Shown here one piece after another: positions 16,260 to 22,385 of a stretch of 22,385 bases of DNA; positions within the stretch are counted from its first letter, which is position 1, and every line of letters begins with the position of its first letter. Position numbers and translations under genes: made by a program. This DNA comes from Clostridiales bacterium (GTDB taxonomy: Bacteria > Bacillota_A > Clostridia > Christensenellales > Christensenellaceae): assembly GCA_003149735.1 (NCBI GenBank), contig QANA01000045.1, positions 1 through 22,385 on the forward strand. The letters run 5' to 3'. The notes beneath the pieces are model-generated. The model worked only from the letters and a program-made list of their open reading frames with translations, did no database searches and was not told the DNA's origin.

Positions 16260-18125
16260 TTATTCCAATTCGAATGCGCCTGTATAGAGCTGATAATAGG
16301 TGCCTTTGTCTGCAATCAGCTTATCATGCGATCCCCGTTCGATAATTCTGCCGTGATCGAGCACCATGATGACATCGGAATTGCGTATTGTAGAAAGTCT
16401 GTGCGCGATTACAAACGAAGTTCTTCCTTTCATTAGGGCATCCATACCCTCCTGAACAATGCGCTCTGTCTGTGTATCAATGGAAGATGTTGCTTCATCG
16501 AGCACCATGCACGGTGGATTGGCTGCTATTGCACGGGCGATGTTCAAAAGCTGCCGTTGCCCCTGGCTGAGTGCAGCGCCGGCATTTAACAATACCGTAT
16601 TATATCCGTAAGGCAAATTGGATATAAATGAGTCGGCACCTGCAAGCTTTGCTGCCCGGATGCATTCTTCGTCGGTTGCTTCAAGAGGACCATAACGAAT
16701 ATTTTCTAATACCGTATCGGTAAAGAGATTAGTGTCCTGCAATACGAGACCGATGGAACGGCGAAGGTCGCTTTTGCGAATTTGATTGATATTGATGCCA
16801 TCATAACGGATTTTACCATCGGCAATGTCATAGAATCGGTTGAGCAAATTGGTAATTGTTGTTTTACCCGCTCCGGTAGCACCAACAAAAGCCAGCTTCT
16901 GCCCGGGTTCTGCGTAAAGCGATATATCGTGCAATACAACTTTATCGGGCACATAACCAAAATCGACATTGTGTAAACGAATGTCACCTTTCAGTTCCGT
17001 ATAGGTAGTACTGCCATCGCCGTGCGGATGCTTCCATGCGAAAATACCCGTGCGTTCTTTGCATTCGCTCAAACTGTTATCGGCATTTCTTGTGGCATTG
17101 ACAAGTGTTACATATCCCTCATCAACTTCGGGTGTTTCATCGAGAAGCGAGAAGATCCGTTTTGCGCCAGCCATAGCCATGGTAATCAGACTGATCTGCT
17201 GACCTACCTGCTGAATGGGGTTAGCAAAAGATTTGGATAGTGAAAGAAATGCGACTACGATACCTGCTGTTAGAGTGGTATCCCCATTCAGAATCAAAAT
17301 GCCTCCGATGAAGGCAATTAACACCGTTAACAGATTGCCTACCTGCCCCAGCAGCGGCATGATAAGATTGGAAAGCGTATTGGCTTGCTCAGAAGCATTG
17401 TACAAATCGGTGTTTTTATCTTCAAAGCCCTGCTTTGCCTGTTTTTCATGACAGAATATTTTGATGACTTTCTGTCCGTTCAGCATTTCCTCGATGTAAC
17501 CGTTCAAACCGCCCATTGCGGCCTGCTGCTGGCTGAAGCATGATATACTTCTTTTTGAGGCGATTAGAGTGATGATTGCGTCGATGATTGTGACCGCTAC
17601 TACGATTAATGCAAGCGGCCGGCTGTAATAAACCATTACAACAAAGGAGGCAACAGCCGTAATGATGCAGGAGATTAACTGCGCTAAGGCATTGCTGATA
17701 AATTGGCGAAGTGTATCCGTATCATTGGTATAGTGGCTCATGACGTCGCCGTGTGTGTGAGTATCAAAATAGGAGATGGGCAAGCTCTGCATGTGGTAAA
17801 ACATGTCGTCACGGATATGCTTGAGGCAGGTCTGTGAAATTGTTACCATCAGGCGGTTATAGATAATGGTACATATGACGCCGATGACATAAATGCAGGC
17901 CATGCTTAAAATTGCACGTAAAAGCCCCGAATAGTCCGGATTGATATTGGCGAGCAGCGGCGTAATGTAATCGTCTATGACTGCCTGTGTAAACATGGAA
18001 CCAAGAACGCCTGCTGCTGTTGAAATCACCACTGCCACGCATACAACGCCAAATTTCCATTTGGAATTGCGGATAATATAAGAGAGTAAGCGTCTGAAAG
18101 TGCCTTTATTACTTGTTTTGTTCAT
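16260..18125 (-). CDS. ABC exporter subunit (TMD-NBD), catalytically canonical partner
   Basis: 621-residue half-transporter of the multidrug-exporter class (type IV exporter fold): six predicted membrane helices in the first 330 residues, then an ATPase domain. Walker A is GATGAGKTT, Walker B is CMVLDEATSS with the catalytic Glu, the switch is VIAHRLSTIRNSD with His, and the signature is LSQGQRQL (Gln for the third residue of LSGGQ). A stretch between the domains, ERTGIFAWKHPHGDGSTTYTEL, is typical of a clostridial subset of these exporters. The ATG at 18125 is chosen because AAGGAGG stands 8 bases upstream; an upstream in-frame extension has no such site. It overlaps the upstream ABC gene by 17 bases. 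The partner gene carries Asp and Gln at the catalytic positions, so the two look like a heterodimer with one degenerate ATP site. Confidence 0.93.
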   Translation of the reverse strand: MNKTSNKGTFRRLLSYIIRNSKWKFGVVCVAVVISTAAGVLGSMFTQAVIDDYITPLLANINPDYSGLLRAILSMACIYVIGVICTIIYNRLMVTISQTCLKHIRDDMFYHMQSLPISYFDTHTHGDVMSHYTNDTDTLRQFISNALAQLISCIITAVASFVVMVYYSRPLALIVVAVTIIDAIITLIASKRSISCFSQQQAAMGGLNGYIEEMLNGQKVIKIFCHEKQAKQGFEDKNTDLYNASEQANTLSNLIMPLLGQVGNLLTVLIAFIGGILILNGDTTLTAGIVVAFLSLSKSFANPIQQVGQQISLITMAMAGAKRIFSLLDETPEVDEGYVTLVNATRNADNSLSECKERTGIFAWKHPHGDGSTTYTELKGDIRLHNVDFGYVPDKVVLHDISLYAEPGQKLAFVGATGAGKTTITNLLNRFYDIADGKIRYDGININQIRKSDLRRSIGLVLQDTNLFTDTVLENIRYGPLEATDEECIRAAKLAGADSFISNLPYGYNTVLLNAGAALSQGQRQLLNIARAIAANPPCMVLDEATSSIDTQTERIVQEGMDALMKGRTSFVIAHRLSTIRNSDVIMVLDHGRIIERGSHDKLIADKGTYYQLYTGAFELE

Positions 18126-19398
18126 CTGCGTTACCTCCTTGCTGCTGTAAAGTATAAATATTTTTGTAGAGTTCGTTATGTTCGAGTAAATATTCGTGAT
18201 TGCCCACGCCGTCGATATAACCATCTTTCAGCACAACTGTGAAATCCGCATCCTGTACGGAAGAAATACGTTGTGCAATGATCAATTTGGTCGTATCCGG
18301 AATTTCTTCCCGGAAGGCTTTGCGAATCAGTGCGTCTGTTTTGGTGTCGACAGCACTGGTGGAGTCATCCAGAATCAGAATTTTCGGCTTTTTCAAAAGG
18401 GCTCTGGCGATGCACAGCCTTTGCTTTTGTCCGCCTGAAACGTTGGTGCCTCCCTGCTCGATATAAGTGTCGTAACCTTTGGGGAATTGACTGATAAATT
18501 CATCAGCCTGAGCAAGCTGGCAGGCATGGATCAATTCCTCGTCTGTTGCATTTTCATCCCCCCAGCGCAGATTTTCTTTAATGGTACCGGAAAACAACAA
18601 GTTCTTTTGCAGTACCATGGAAACCGAATTGCGGATGGTATCAAGTTTGTAATCCCGTACATCAATTCCTCCGACTAAAACTTTGCCGACGATAACGTCA
18701 TAAAGCCTCGGAATTAATTGCACCAGACTGCTTTTGCCGGAGCCTGTTGCACCAATAACCCCGACGGTAGCTCCCGAAGGTATGGTCAGGTTGATATTAT
18801 GTATGCATTCTCCGGTTTTATCTCTGAAATAGTTGAAGGAAACGCCATCAAATACGATTTCGCCGTTTTTGACCACGTCAATCGCCTGCGGTTTTTCCAC
18901 GAGAGAGCTTTTTTCATCCAGCACTTCTGCAATGCGGCTGTTGATTGTAAATGCCATTACCAAGGCAAAGATAATCATAAAAGGAGCTCTTACGGCTACG
19001 CGGATGATCATCATAAATGCACTTTGAATGTTTATAACGTCTGTTGTCAGTCTGGTGACCAATCCTGCGGTTGAGAACTTATCAATATTTACAAATGAAA
19101 AGTCCTGAATATTGTTGTACATATCGGTTCGCATATTTCTTGCCAATCCCGAAGCGGCTATGGAAGCCGTTTGGCTGGAGAGCAAACCGCATATTAGGGC
19201 AATGGCAATGCAAGCGATCATATGCCACGCCCTGCTGACCAATATTTGGCGGTTTCCTGCATAAATACCTTCGTCGATCATGGTCGCCTGCAGGAAGCGA
19301 ACGACGATTTCAAGCAGTGTTTCAATTGCGGTCAATACAATAGTTGCTATCGTGACTTTTTTATATTGCCGCAAGCAACCAATGACTTTTTTTACCAT
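18109..19398 (-). CDS. ABC exporter subunit with a large in-frame deletion in its membrane domain
   Basis: 429 residues, against about 580 for a half-transporter of this kind. The first membrane helices are present (IATIVLTAIETLLEIVVRFL; MIACIAIALICGLLSS; about one more at MMIIRVAVRAPFMIIFALVM). At residue ~153 the text goes straight from AFTINSR to IAEVLDEKSSL, which in full-length relatives is the linker after the sixth helix. About 165-175 residues, helices 4-6, are missing with no frame break. The ATPase domain is complete: Walker A GATGSGKSS, signature VSGGQKQRL, Walker B ILILDDSTSAVD with Asp for the catalytic Glu, and Gln for the switch His (IIAQRISS). The latter two are the usual mark of the degenerate site in heterodimeric exporters. 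Start at 19398 has GGAGG 7 bases upstream. A half-domain transporter should not fold normally, so either the operon is dead or it is a deletion artefact. Confidence 0.85.
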   Translation of the reverse strand: MVKKVIGCLRQYKKVTIATIVLTAIETLLEIVVRFLQATMIDEGIYAGNRQILVSRAWHMIACIAIALICGLLSSQTASIAASGLARNMRTDMYNNIQDFSFVNIDKFSTAGLVTRLTTDVINIQSAFMMIIRVAVRAPFMIIFALVMAFTINSRIAEVLDEKSSLVEKPQAIDVVKNGEIVFDGVSFNYFRDKTGECIHNINLTIPSGATVGVIGATGSGKSSLVQLIPRLYDVIVGKVLVGGIDVRDYKLDTIRNSVSMVLQKNLLFSGTIKENLRWGDENATDEELIHACQLAQADEFISQFPKGYDTYIEQGGTNVSGGQKQRLCIARALLKKPKILILDDSTSAVDTKTDALIRKAFREEIPDTTKLIIAQRISSVQDADFTVVLKDGYIDGVGNHEYLLEHNELYKNIYTLQQQGGNADEQNK

Positions 19399-19461
19399 GT
19401 TTACCTCCGTTTGTTGTTTCTTTGAGTCTGACACTCGTTGATCCAGTGCTGTGCTAACGGC

Positions 19462-19494
19462 ACAAAAAAAGCGCATACCTTTCGGTATGCGCTC
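19462..19494 (-). terminator. Intrinsic terminator in the leader of the ABC operon (attenuator candidate)
   Basis: On the minus strand AGCGCATACC (19493-19484), loop GAAA, GGTATGCGCT (19479-19470), followed by seven Ts. A perfect 10-bp stem 64 bases before the first ABC gene and downstream of the candidate promoter, so transcription must pass it to reach the operon. Confidence 0.88.
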
Positions 19495-19498
19495 AAAA

Positions 19499-19528
19499 CG
19501 ATACAAAAGGTTAGTAGCTTCTGTATCG
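19499..19528 (-). promoter_or_regulatory. Leader stem-loop just upstream of the attenuator
   Basis: On the minus strand CGATACAGAAG (19528-19518) pairs with CTTTTGTATCG (19509-19499) over 11 bp with one G-U pair, loop of about 8 bases. It ends 5 bases before the terminator stem and could be part of a switching leader RNA. Confidence 0.55.
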
Positions 19529-19567
19529 TGTCAAAGTCGAAAAAACTTTTGTCTCGTAGCGTAGCAC
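19511..19567 (-). CDS. Possible leader peptide of the ABC operon (18 codons)
   Basis: A GTG at 19567 opens VLRYETKVFSTLTRYRSY and stops in the loop of the leader stem (TAA at 19513-19511), so a translating ribosome would cover the 5' half of that stem. There is no Shine-Dalgarno sequence before the GTG and the transcript may begin only about 10 bases upstream, so this could be chance. Reported because its stop is placed in the way expected for translation-dependent attenuation. Confidence 0.25.
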   Translation of the reverse strand: MLRYETKVFSTLTRYRSY

Positions 19568-19575
19568 TGTTCAAT

Positions 19576-19612
19576 TGCTGTCCATTACAGCATAATTTTT
19601 TAAAAAAAGCAA
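19576..19612 (-). promoter_or_regulatory. Candidate promoter of the ABC operon with operator-like dyad
   Basis: On the minus strand TTGCTT (19612-19607), 17-base spacer, TGTAAT (19589-19584). The dyad TGCTGT-N5-ACAGCA (19576-19592) covers the -10 box and the likely start of transcription, so a repressor of MarR or TetR type could sit there. No regulator gene is next to the operon. Confidence 0.45.
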
Positions 19613-19682
19613 GTGGAAATTTTTTGGGATAATACGCTGTGATAGACTGTTGCGGAGGCGGACTGAGGGATCGGGCAGATAA

Positions 19683-19731
19683 AGCCGGTAAAAAAATCAA
19701 TGCAGTTTAGGGTTACCGGCTCATGAAAAAG
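19683..19731. repeat. Two overlapping inverted repeats in the gap before the tRNA terminator
   Basis: AGCCGGTAA (19683-19691) pairs with TTACCGGCT (19713-19721), and GGTTAC (19711-19716) can instead pair with GTAACC (about 19731-19736). The two share the middle segment, so only one can form. No gene or promoter was recognised in 19621-19779. Confidence 0.4.
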
Positions 19732-19779
19732 TAACCAGGGTAGAGGCCTTTTTTGAGAGTAGAGAATATGCCTAAATCA

Positions 19780-19823
19780 AATAAAAATCCGAATCTGTTT
19801 CCAATGAAAACCAGATTCGGATT
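19780..19823 (-). terminator. Terminator of the tRNA-Ser/tRNA-Val unit
   Basis: 12-bp stem AATCCGAATCTG (19786-19797) with CAGATTCGGATT (19812-19823); on the minus strand it is followed by TTTTTATTT. It lies 10 bases after the tRNA-Val CCA. Confidence 0.88.
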
Positions 19824-19832
19824 GATTCAGTA

Positions 19833-19908
19833 TGGTGGGAACTACTGGACTCGAACCAGCGACCCCTTGCGTGTGAAGCAAGTGCTCTCCCAGCTGAGCT
19901 AAGCCCCC
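19833..19908 (-). tRNA. tRNA-Val (anticodon CAC)
   Basis: 76 bases. Acceptor GGGGGCT pairs with AGTTCCC (two G-T pairs), anticodon loop TTCACAC in stem CTTGC/GCAAG gives CAC (codon GTG). D-arm TTAGCTCAGCTGGGAGAGC is standard and CCA is encoded. Confidence 0.96.
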
Positions 19909-19926
19909 ATACATTAACAACAAAAA

Positions 19927-20016
19927 TGGCGGAGAAGGTGGGATTCGAACCCACGGTACCGATAAGGTACAACTGATTTCGAGTCAGTCCCGTTATGACC
20001 ACTTCGATACTTCTCC
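19927..20016 (-). tRNA. tRNA-Ser (anticodon CGA)
   Basis: 90 bases with the long variable arm of class II tRNAs (GTACC...GGTAC stem). Acceptor GGAGAAG pairs with CTTCTCC, the anticodon stem ACTGA/TCAGT closes loop CTCGAAA, giving CGA (codon TCG). CCA is encoded. It precedes tRNA-Val by 18 bases. Confidence 0.96.
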
Positions 20017-20036
20017 ACTTATGTGGTGCAAAAAGA

Positions 20037-20065
20037 ATTTTAGCAGATATTTTCACAAATTTCAA
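20037..20065 (-). promoter_or_regulatory. Promoter of tRNA-Ser/tRNA-Val
   Basis: On the minus strand TTGAAA (20065-20060), 17-base spacer, extended -10 TGC-TAAAAT (hexamer 20042-20037), about 20 bases before tRNA-Ser. Confidence 0.78.
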
Positions 20066-20194
20066 GTCATTCTGAGAGAACTGTGATAAAATATTTTTAT
20101 ATAACAGAGAATTTTATGCGAAGCTATGCAGGATTAAAGAATACCGCTTTGGGGAGATGCTTTTGGCACATAAACGAAAAAGGGAAGGAAGGCT

Positions 20195-20929
20195 ATGAAG
20201 CAGGGAAAATGGATCCAATTGATGCCGCACGTCAGCTATCTGGAATTTCAACAACAGACGGATCGACCCAATCTGGGTTATATTTTCGGGAAAAAGCAGG
20301 CGCTGATGGTGGATGCAGGGAATTCTGCTGCCCATGTGCAACAATATATGCAGGCGCTGCAGGCGCAAGCCGCCATGCCGCCATCTTATACGGCGATTAC
20401 GCATTGGCATTGGGATCATACATTTGGTATGTGGGCGTTGCGGGCTCAGACGATAGTAACCAGGCAGACGGACGCAAAACTGCGCAGTATTCGCCGGTGG
20501 GTTTGGACGGATGCAGACATGAAAAAACGGTTGGCAAGTGGAGAAGAAATAGAATTTTGTGATACGCATATCCGGAAGGAATATCCCAACCTCTCGGAAA
20601 TCCGTGTGAAAATGGCGGATGTGGTGATTTCCGGCGAAAAATTACTGGATTTGGGAGGAATTACCTGTCGGTTATTGCCGGTAGATTCACCCCATAGCCG
20701 GGATGCCATGTTGATTCAGGTTATGGAAGAAGGAGTTCTTTTTGGCGGAGATGCCGACGGAGAAGATGTATATGAAGGTGGCGGGCAATATGATAAAGAC
20801 CGATTGGGAAAATACATACGCCTGTTGCAGGAATTGGATTTTGAGATTTATGTGCCTGGGCATTGGCATCCCTGTACCAAGCGGCAGGAAATCGAATATC
20901 TGCAGGAAATTTACGAGAAATTGAAATAA
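20195..20929 (+). CDS. MBL-fold metallo-hydrolase
   Basis: 244-residue predicted metal-dependent hydrolase of the metallo-beta-lactamase fold. Metal ligands: H70-W-H72-W-D74-H75 (the HxHxDH motif), a third His in VDSPHSRDAML, Asp in GGDADGEDVY and the C-terminal His in VPGHWHPC. These fit a small-molecule hydrolase of the glyoxalase II/lactonase type; the substrate is unknown. No signal peptide. GGAAGG lies 5-6 bases before the ATG. It runs on the plus strand with the epimerase-like gene 29 bases downstream, probably in one unit. The 178 bases upstream hold the divergent tRNA promoter; I see no firm promoter for this gene. Confidence 0.9.
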   Translation: MKQGKWIQLMPHVSYLEFQQQTDRPNLGYIFGKKQALMVDAGNSAAHVQQYMQALQAQAAMPPSYTAITHWHWDHTFGMWALRAQTIVTRQTDAKLRSIRRWVWTDADMKKRLASGEEIEFCDTHIRKEYPNLSEIRVKMADVVISGEKLLDLGGITCRLLPVDSPHSRDAMLIQVMEEGVLFGGDADGEDVYEGGGQYDKDRLGKYIRLLQELDFEIYVPGHWHPCTKRQEIEYLQEIYEKLK

Positions 20930-20958
20930 TATATATTAAAAATGAAAGGAAACGGATC

Positions 20959-21840
20959 ATGAAGGTTTTGGTAATTGGTGGAACGCGCTATTTTGGAAAA
21001 TATACGATTGAAGCTCTGTTGAAGGCAGGGCATTTGGTGACGATTGCTACCAGGGGAAATGCCGCAGATACTTTTGGAGATCGGGTGCAGCGGGTGAAAT
21101 TGGATCGTACGGATGCACAGAGCGTAAAAGCAGCGATCGGCGGCCGGCATTTTGATGTAATTTGTGATAAAATTGCCTATGGCTCCAACGATATTCGCCC
21201 CGTTCTGGACCAAGTGACTTGTGATCGATATATACAGATGTCCACGACTTCCGTATATCCCCATAAGCGGATGCAGACGCCGGAAGAAGCATACGATCCT
21301 GCAAAGCAAAAACTTTGCTGGTGTTCTCGCGGCGATTATGACTATGGAGAAACCAAACGGCAGGCAGAAGCGGCATTGGTACAGGTATATGGCGAGATGC
21401 CGTCGGTGATGGTGCGCTATCCCTTTGTAATTGGAGAAGACGATTATTCCGGGCGTATGCTCTTTTATGTACGGCACGTTATGGAAGGAAAAGCGATGTA
21501 TATCGATAATCTGCATGAGCAGCTGGGCTTTATTCGTTCGGATGAAGCAGGAGATTTTTTAGCTTTTCTGGCAGAGCAGACTTTTACCGGTCCAATTAAC
21601 GGCAGCGCACACGGCACTGCCTCGGTTGGAGAAATATTGGATTATGTGGATAAGAAGACGGGAAAGAAAGCTGTGTTGAGCCCGGAAGGAGATCCTGCTC
21701 CTTATAATGGAGAAACAGCTTATAGCATTGATACGCAAAAAGCGGAAGCATTGGGCTATACATTCAGCAATTTGCACGATTGGTTACCCGGTTTGCTGGA
21801 TGCGTGCATCGCACAAGTGCGGCAAGAACAGGAAAACTAA
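20959..21840 (+). CDS. NAD-dependent epimerase/dehydratase family protein
   Basis: 293-residue extended SDR. Nucleotide site M-K-V-L-V-I-G-G-T-R-Y-F-G13 at the very start, the ATRG acidic/basic turn after the second strand, the STTSVYP strand near residues 94-100, and the catalytic Y-G-E-T-K at about 131-135. The GGTRYFG form and modest length resemble the nucleotide-sugar epimerase/reductase branch and isoflavone-reductase-like members; the substrate is not known. The ATG at 20959 is chosen because AAAGGA stands 8 bases upstream and the nucleotide motif begins right after; an upstream in-frame opening runs into the previous gene and has no such site. Followed by a bidirectional terminator. 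Confidence 0.9.
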   Translation: MKVLVIGGTRYFGKYTIEALLKAGHLVTIATRGNAADTFGDRVQRVKLDRTDAQSVKAAIGGRHFDVICDKIAYGSNDIRPVLDQVTCDRYIQMSTTSVYPHKRMQTPEEAYDPAKQKLCWCSRGDYDYGETKRQAEAALVQVYGEMPSVMVRYPFVIGEDDYSGRMLFYVRHVMEGKAMYIDNLHEQLGFIRSDEAGDFLAFLAEQTFTGPINGSAHGTASVGEILDYVDKKTGKKAVLSPEGDPAPYNGETAYSIDTQKAEALGYTFSNLHDWLPGLLDACIAQVRQEQEN

Positions 21841-21863
21841 TCAACATTCAGAATAAAAAGAGT

Positions 21864-21902
21864 AAAAAAGGAAGCATATGCAGTTGAAATGCTTCCTTTT
21901 TT
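21864..21902. terminator. Bidirectional terminator after the epimerase-like gene
   Basis: 8-bp GC-containing core GGAAGCAT (21870-21877) with ATGCTTCC (21889-21896), extended by an A run on one side and a T run on the other, so it can end transcripts from both directions. The remaining gap to 22045 holds no gene I can support. Confidence 0.88.
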
Positions 21903-22045
21903 GATTTTAATCCTGTTGTTACAGCTGGTGTTTCTGATGCGCAGGACAGCGCTGATTAAGCGATTTTAGCGTACAGATGATAGATGATCCGCGACGCGAC
22001 AAAAATTTGTGACGTTTGTTACAATAAGGTGTCATTGCAGCTGAA

Positions 22046-22385
22046 TTACAGAACTTGATAGGCAAAAGGAAGCAGGTTTTCTGCCTTTATTTTGCCGTTT
22101 GCTAAAATTACCTGACAATCCGGCGCGTAGTCTGCTAACATTTGCCGGCAGTTGCCGCAAGGCGGCAAAATTTCCTCGCCTTCTACTCCACGTACGGCGA
22201 CAATGCGTAAAAAAGAGTGCTCTCCATGGGCGGCGGCAGCACCTATTGCTACTTGCTCCGCACAGGCACCGTGCAGGGAATAGACGTTGACGCCGGTATA
22301 TACAGCGCCGCTGCCGCAAAAAACTGCTGCGCCTACTGTATGGCGATAGGAAACGGCATCGTAGCCGCGGCGAATAGCAGCGCGA
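22046..22385 (-). CDS. cdd: Cytidine deaminase (5' end outside window)
   Basis: The last 112 codons of a pyrimidine-salvage enzyme that deaminates cytidine and deoxycytidine to uridine forms. Zinc and catalytic motifs are visible: C-A-E in HGACAEQVAIGAA (zinc Cys and proton-shuttling Glu) and P-C-G-N-C-R-Q (the other two zinc cysteines). The order and spacing fit a small homotetrameric Cdd, though some blasticidin-S-deaminase-like relatives share them. The start lies beyond base 22385. Transcribed convergently to the epimerase-like gene, and may use the terminator at 21864-21902. Confidence 0.88.
   Translation of the reverse strand, partial: RAAIRRGYDAVSYRHTVGAAVFCGSGAVYTGVNVYSLHGACAEQVAIGAAAAHGEHSFLRIVAVRGVEGEEILPPCGNCRQMLADYAPDCQVILANGKIKAENLLPFAYQVL

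Noticed and set aside
19399..19575. T-box or guanidine-type riboswitch in the ABC leader
   Set aside because: No T-box sequence (AGGGTGG...ACCGCG) or ykkC-like conserved blocks are visible; only plain stem-loops and a terminator.
20083..20562. Long plus-strand frame overlapping the start of the MBL gene
   Set aside because: It is out of frame with the clear MBL-fold protein, and its translation has no recognisable motif; the MBL frame has a ribosome binding site and full metal-binding motifs.
22007..22024. FNR/CRP-like dyad TTGTGAC-N4-GTTACAA
   Set aside because: It lies downstream of two convergent genes, not in front of any start, so a regulatory role is unlikely.
22032..22319. Arg/Cys-rich minus-strand frame over the cytidine deaminase
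   Set aside because: It is a shadow in another frame of the cytidine deaminase, whose CAE and PCGNC motifs are in the frame ending at 22046.

Overview
The window looks like a chromosomal segment of a mid-GC member of the Bacillota (Firmicutes), probably an anaerobe of the Clostridia or Negativicutes type. I infer this from a ClpC with a UVR-like linker, AGGAGG-type ribosome binding sites, SigA-like promoters with 17-bp spacers, a YpsC-type rRNA methyltransferase, Hsp33, a YgiQ-type radical SAM protein and a LarE-family protein. Genus cannot be settled from the sequence alone.

Layout. 1-6.4 kb: 3' part of clpC with a terminator, a GNAT acetyltransferase convergent with a low-molecular-weight phosphatase, a LarE-like PP-loop protein with a good promoter and a terminator, a small DUF6054-like protein and a YgiQ-family radical SAM protein. 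6.4-8.7 kb, minus strand: a dapA-dapB lysine/diaminopimelate operon with its own promoter. Here DapB carries an extra C-terminal region of about 149 residues that looks like the tandem ACT domains of aspartokinase. 8.7-14.4 kb, plus strand: a compact unit of a SAM methyltransferase, hslO, a 560-residue TPR protein, a HEAT-like protein and an rRNA methyltransferase. It is followed by tRNA-Thr(CGT) and tRNA-Pro(CGG), whose consensus promoter overlaps the last stop codon.

14.4-19.7 kb is an accessory-looking stretch lying between two tRNA pairs. It has a wrecked IS3-family element, a broken small ORF of mobile-element type, a short-chain dehydrogenase with a dyad at its promoter, and a two-gene ABC exporter operon. 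The first exporter gene has apparently lost about half its membrane domain by in-frame deletion. Its leader contains a strong intrinsic terminator, an 11-bp stem-loop and a dyad over the candidate promoter.

19.8-22.4 kb: tRNA-Ser(CGA)-tRNA-Val(CAC) on the minus strand with their own promoter and terminator, then an MBL-fold hydrolase and an NAD-dependent epimerase-like gene on the plus strand, and the 3' part of a cytidine deaminase gene on the minus strand.

The points most worth a second look are the DapB-ACT fusion, the ABC operon (truncated subunit plus attenuator-like leader), the TPR/HEAT gene pair of unknown function, and the LarE-like protein with an altered PP-loop. I saw no CRISPR array, phage module or obvious defence system.
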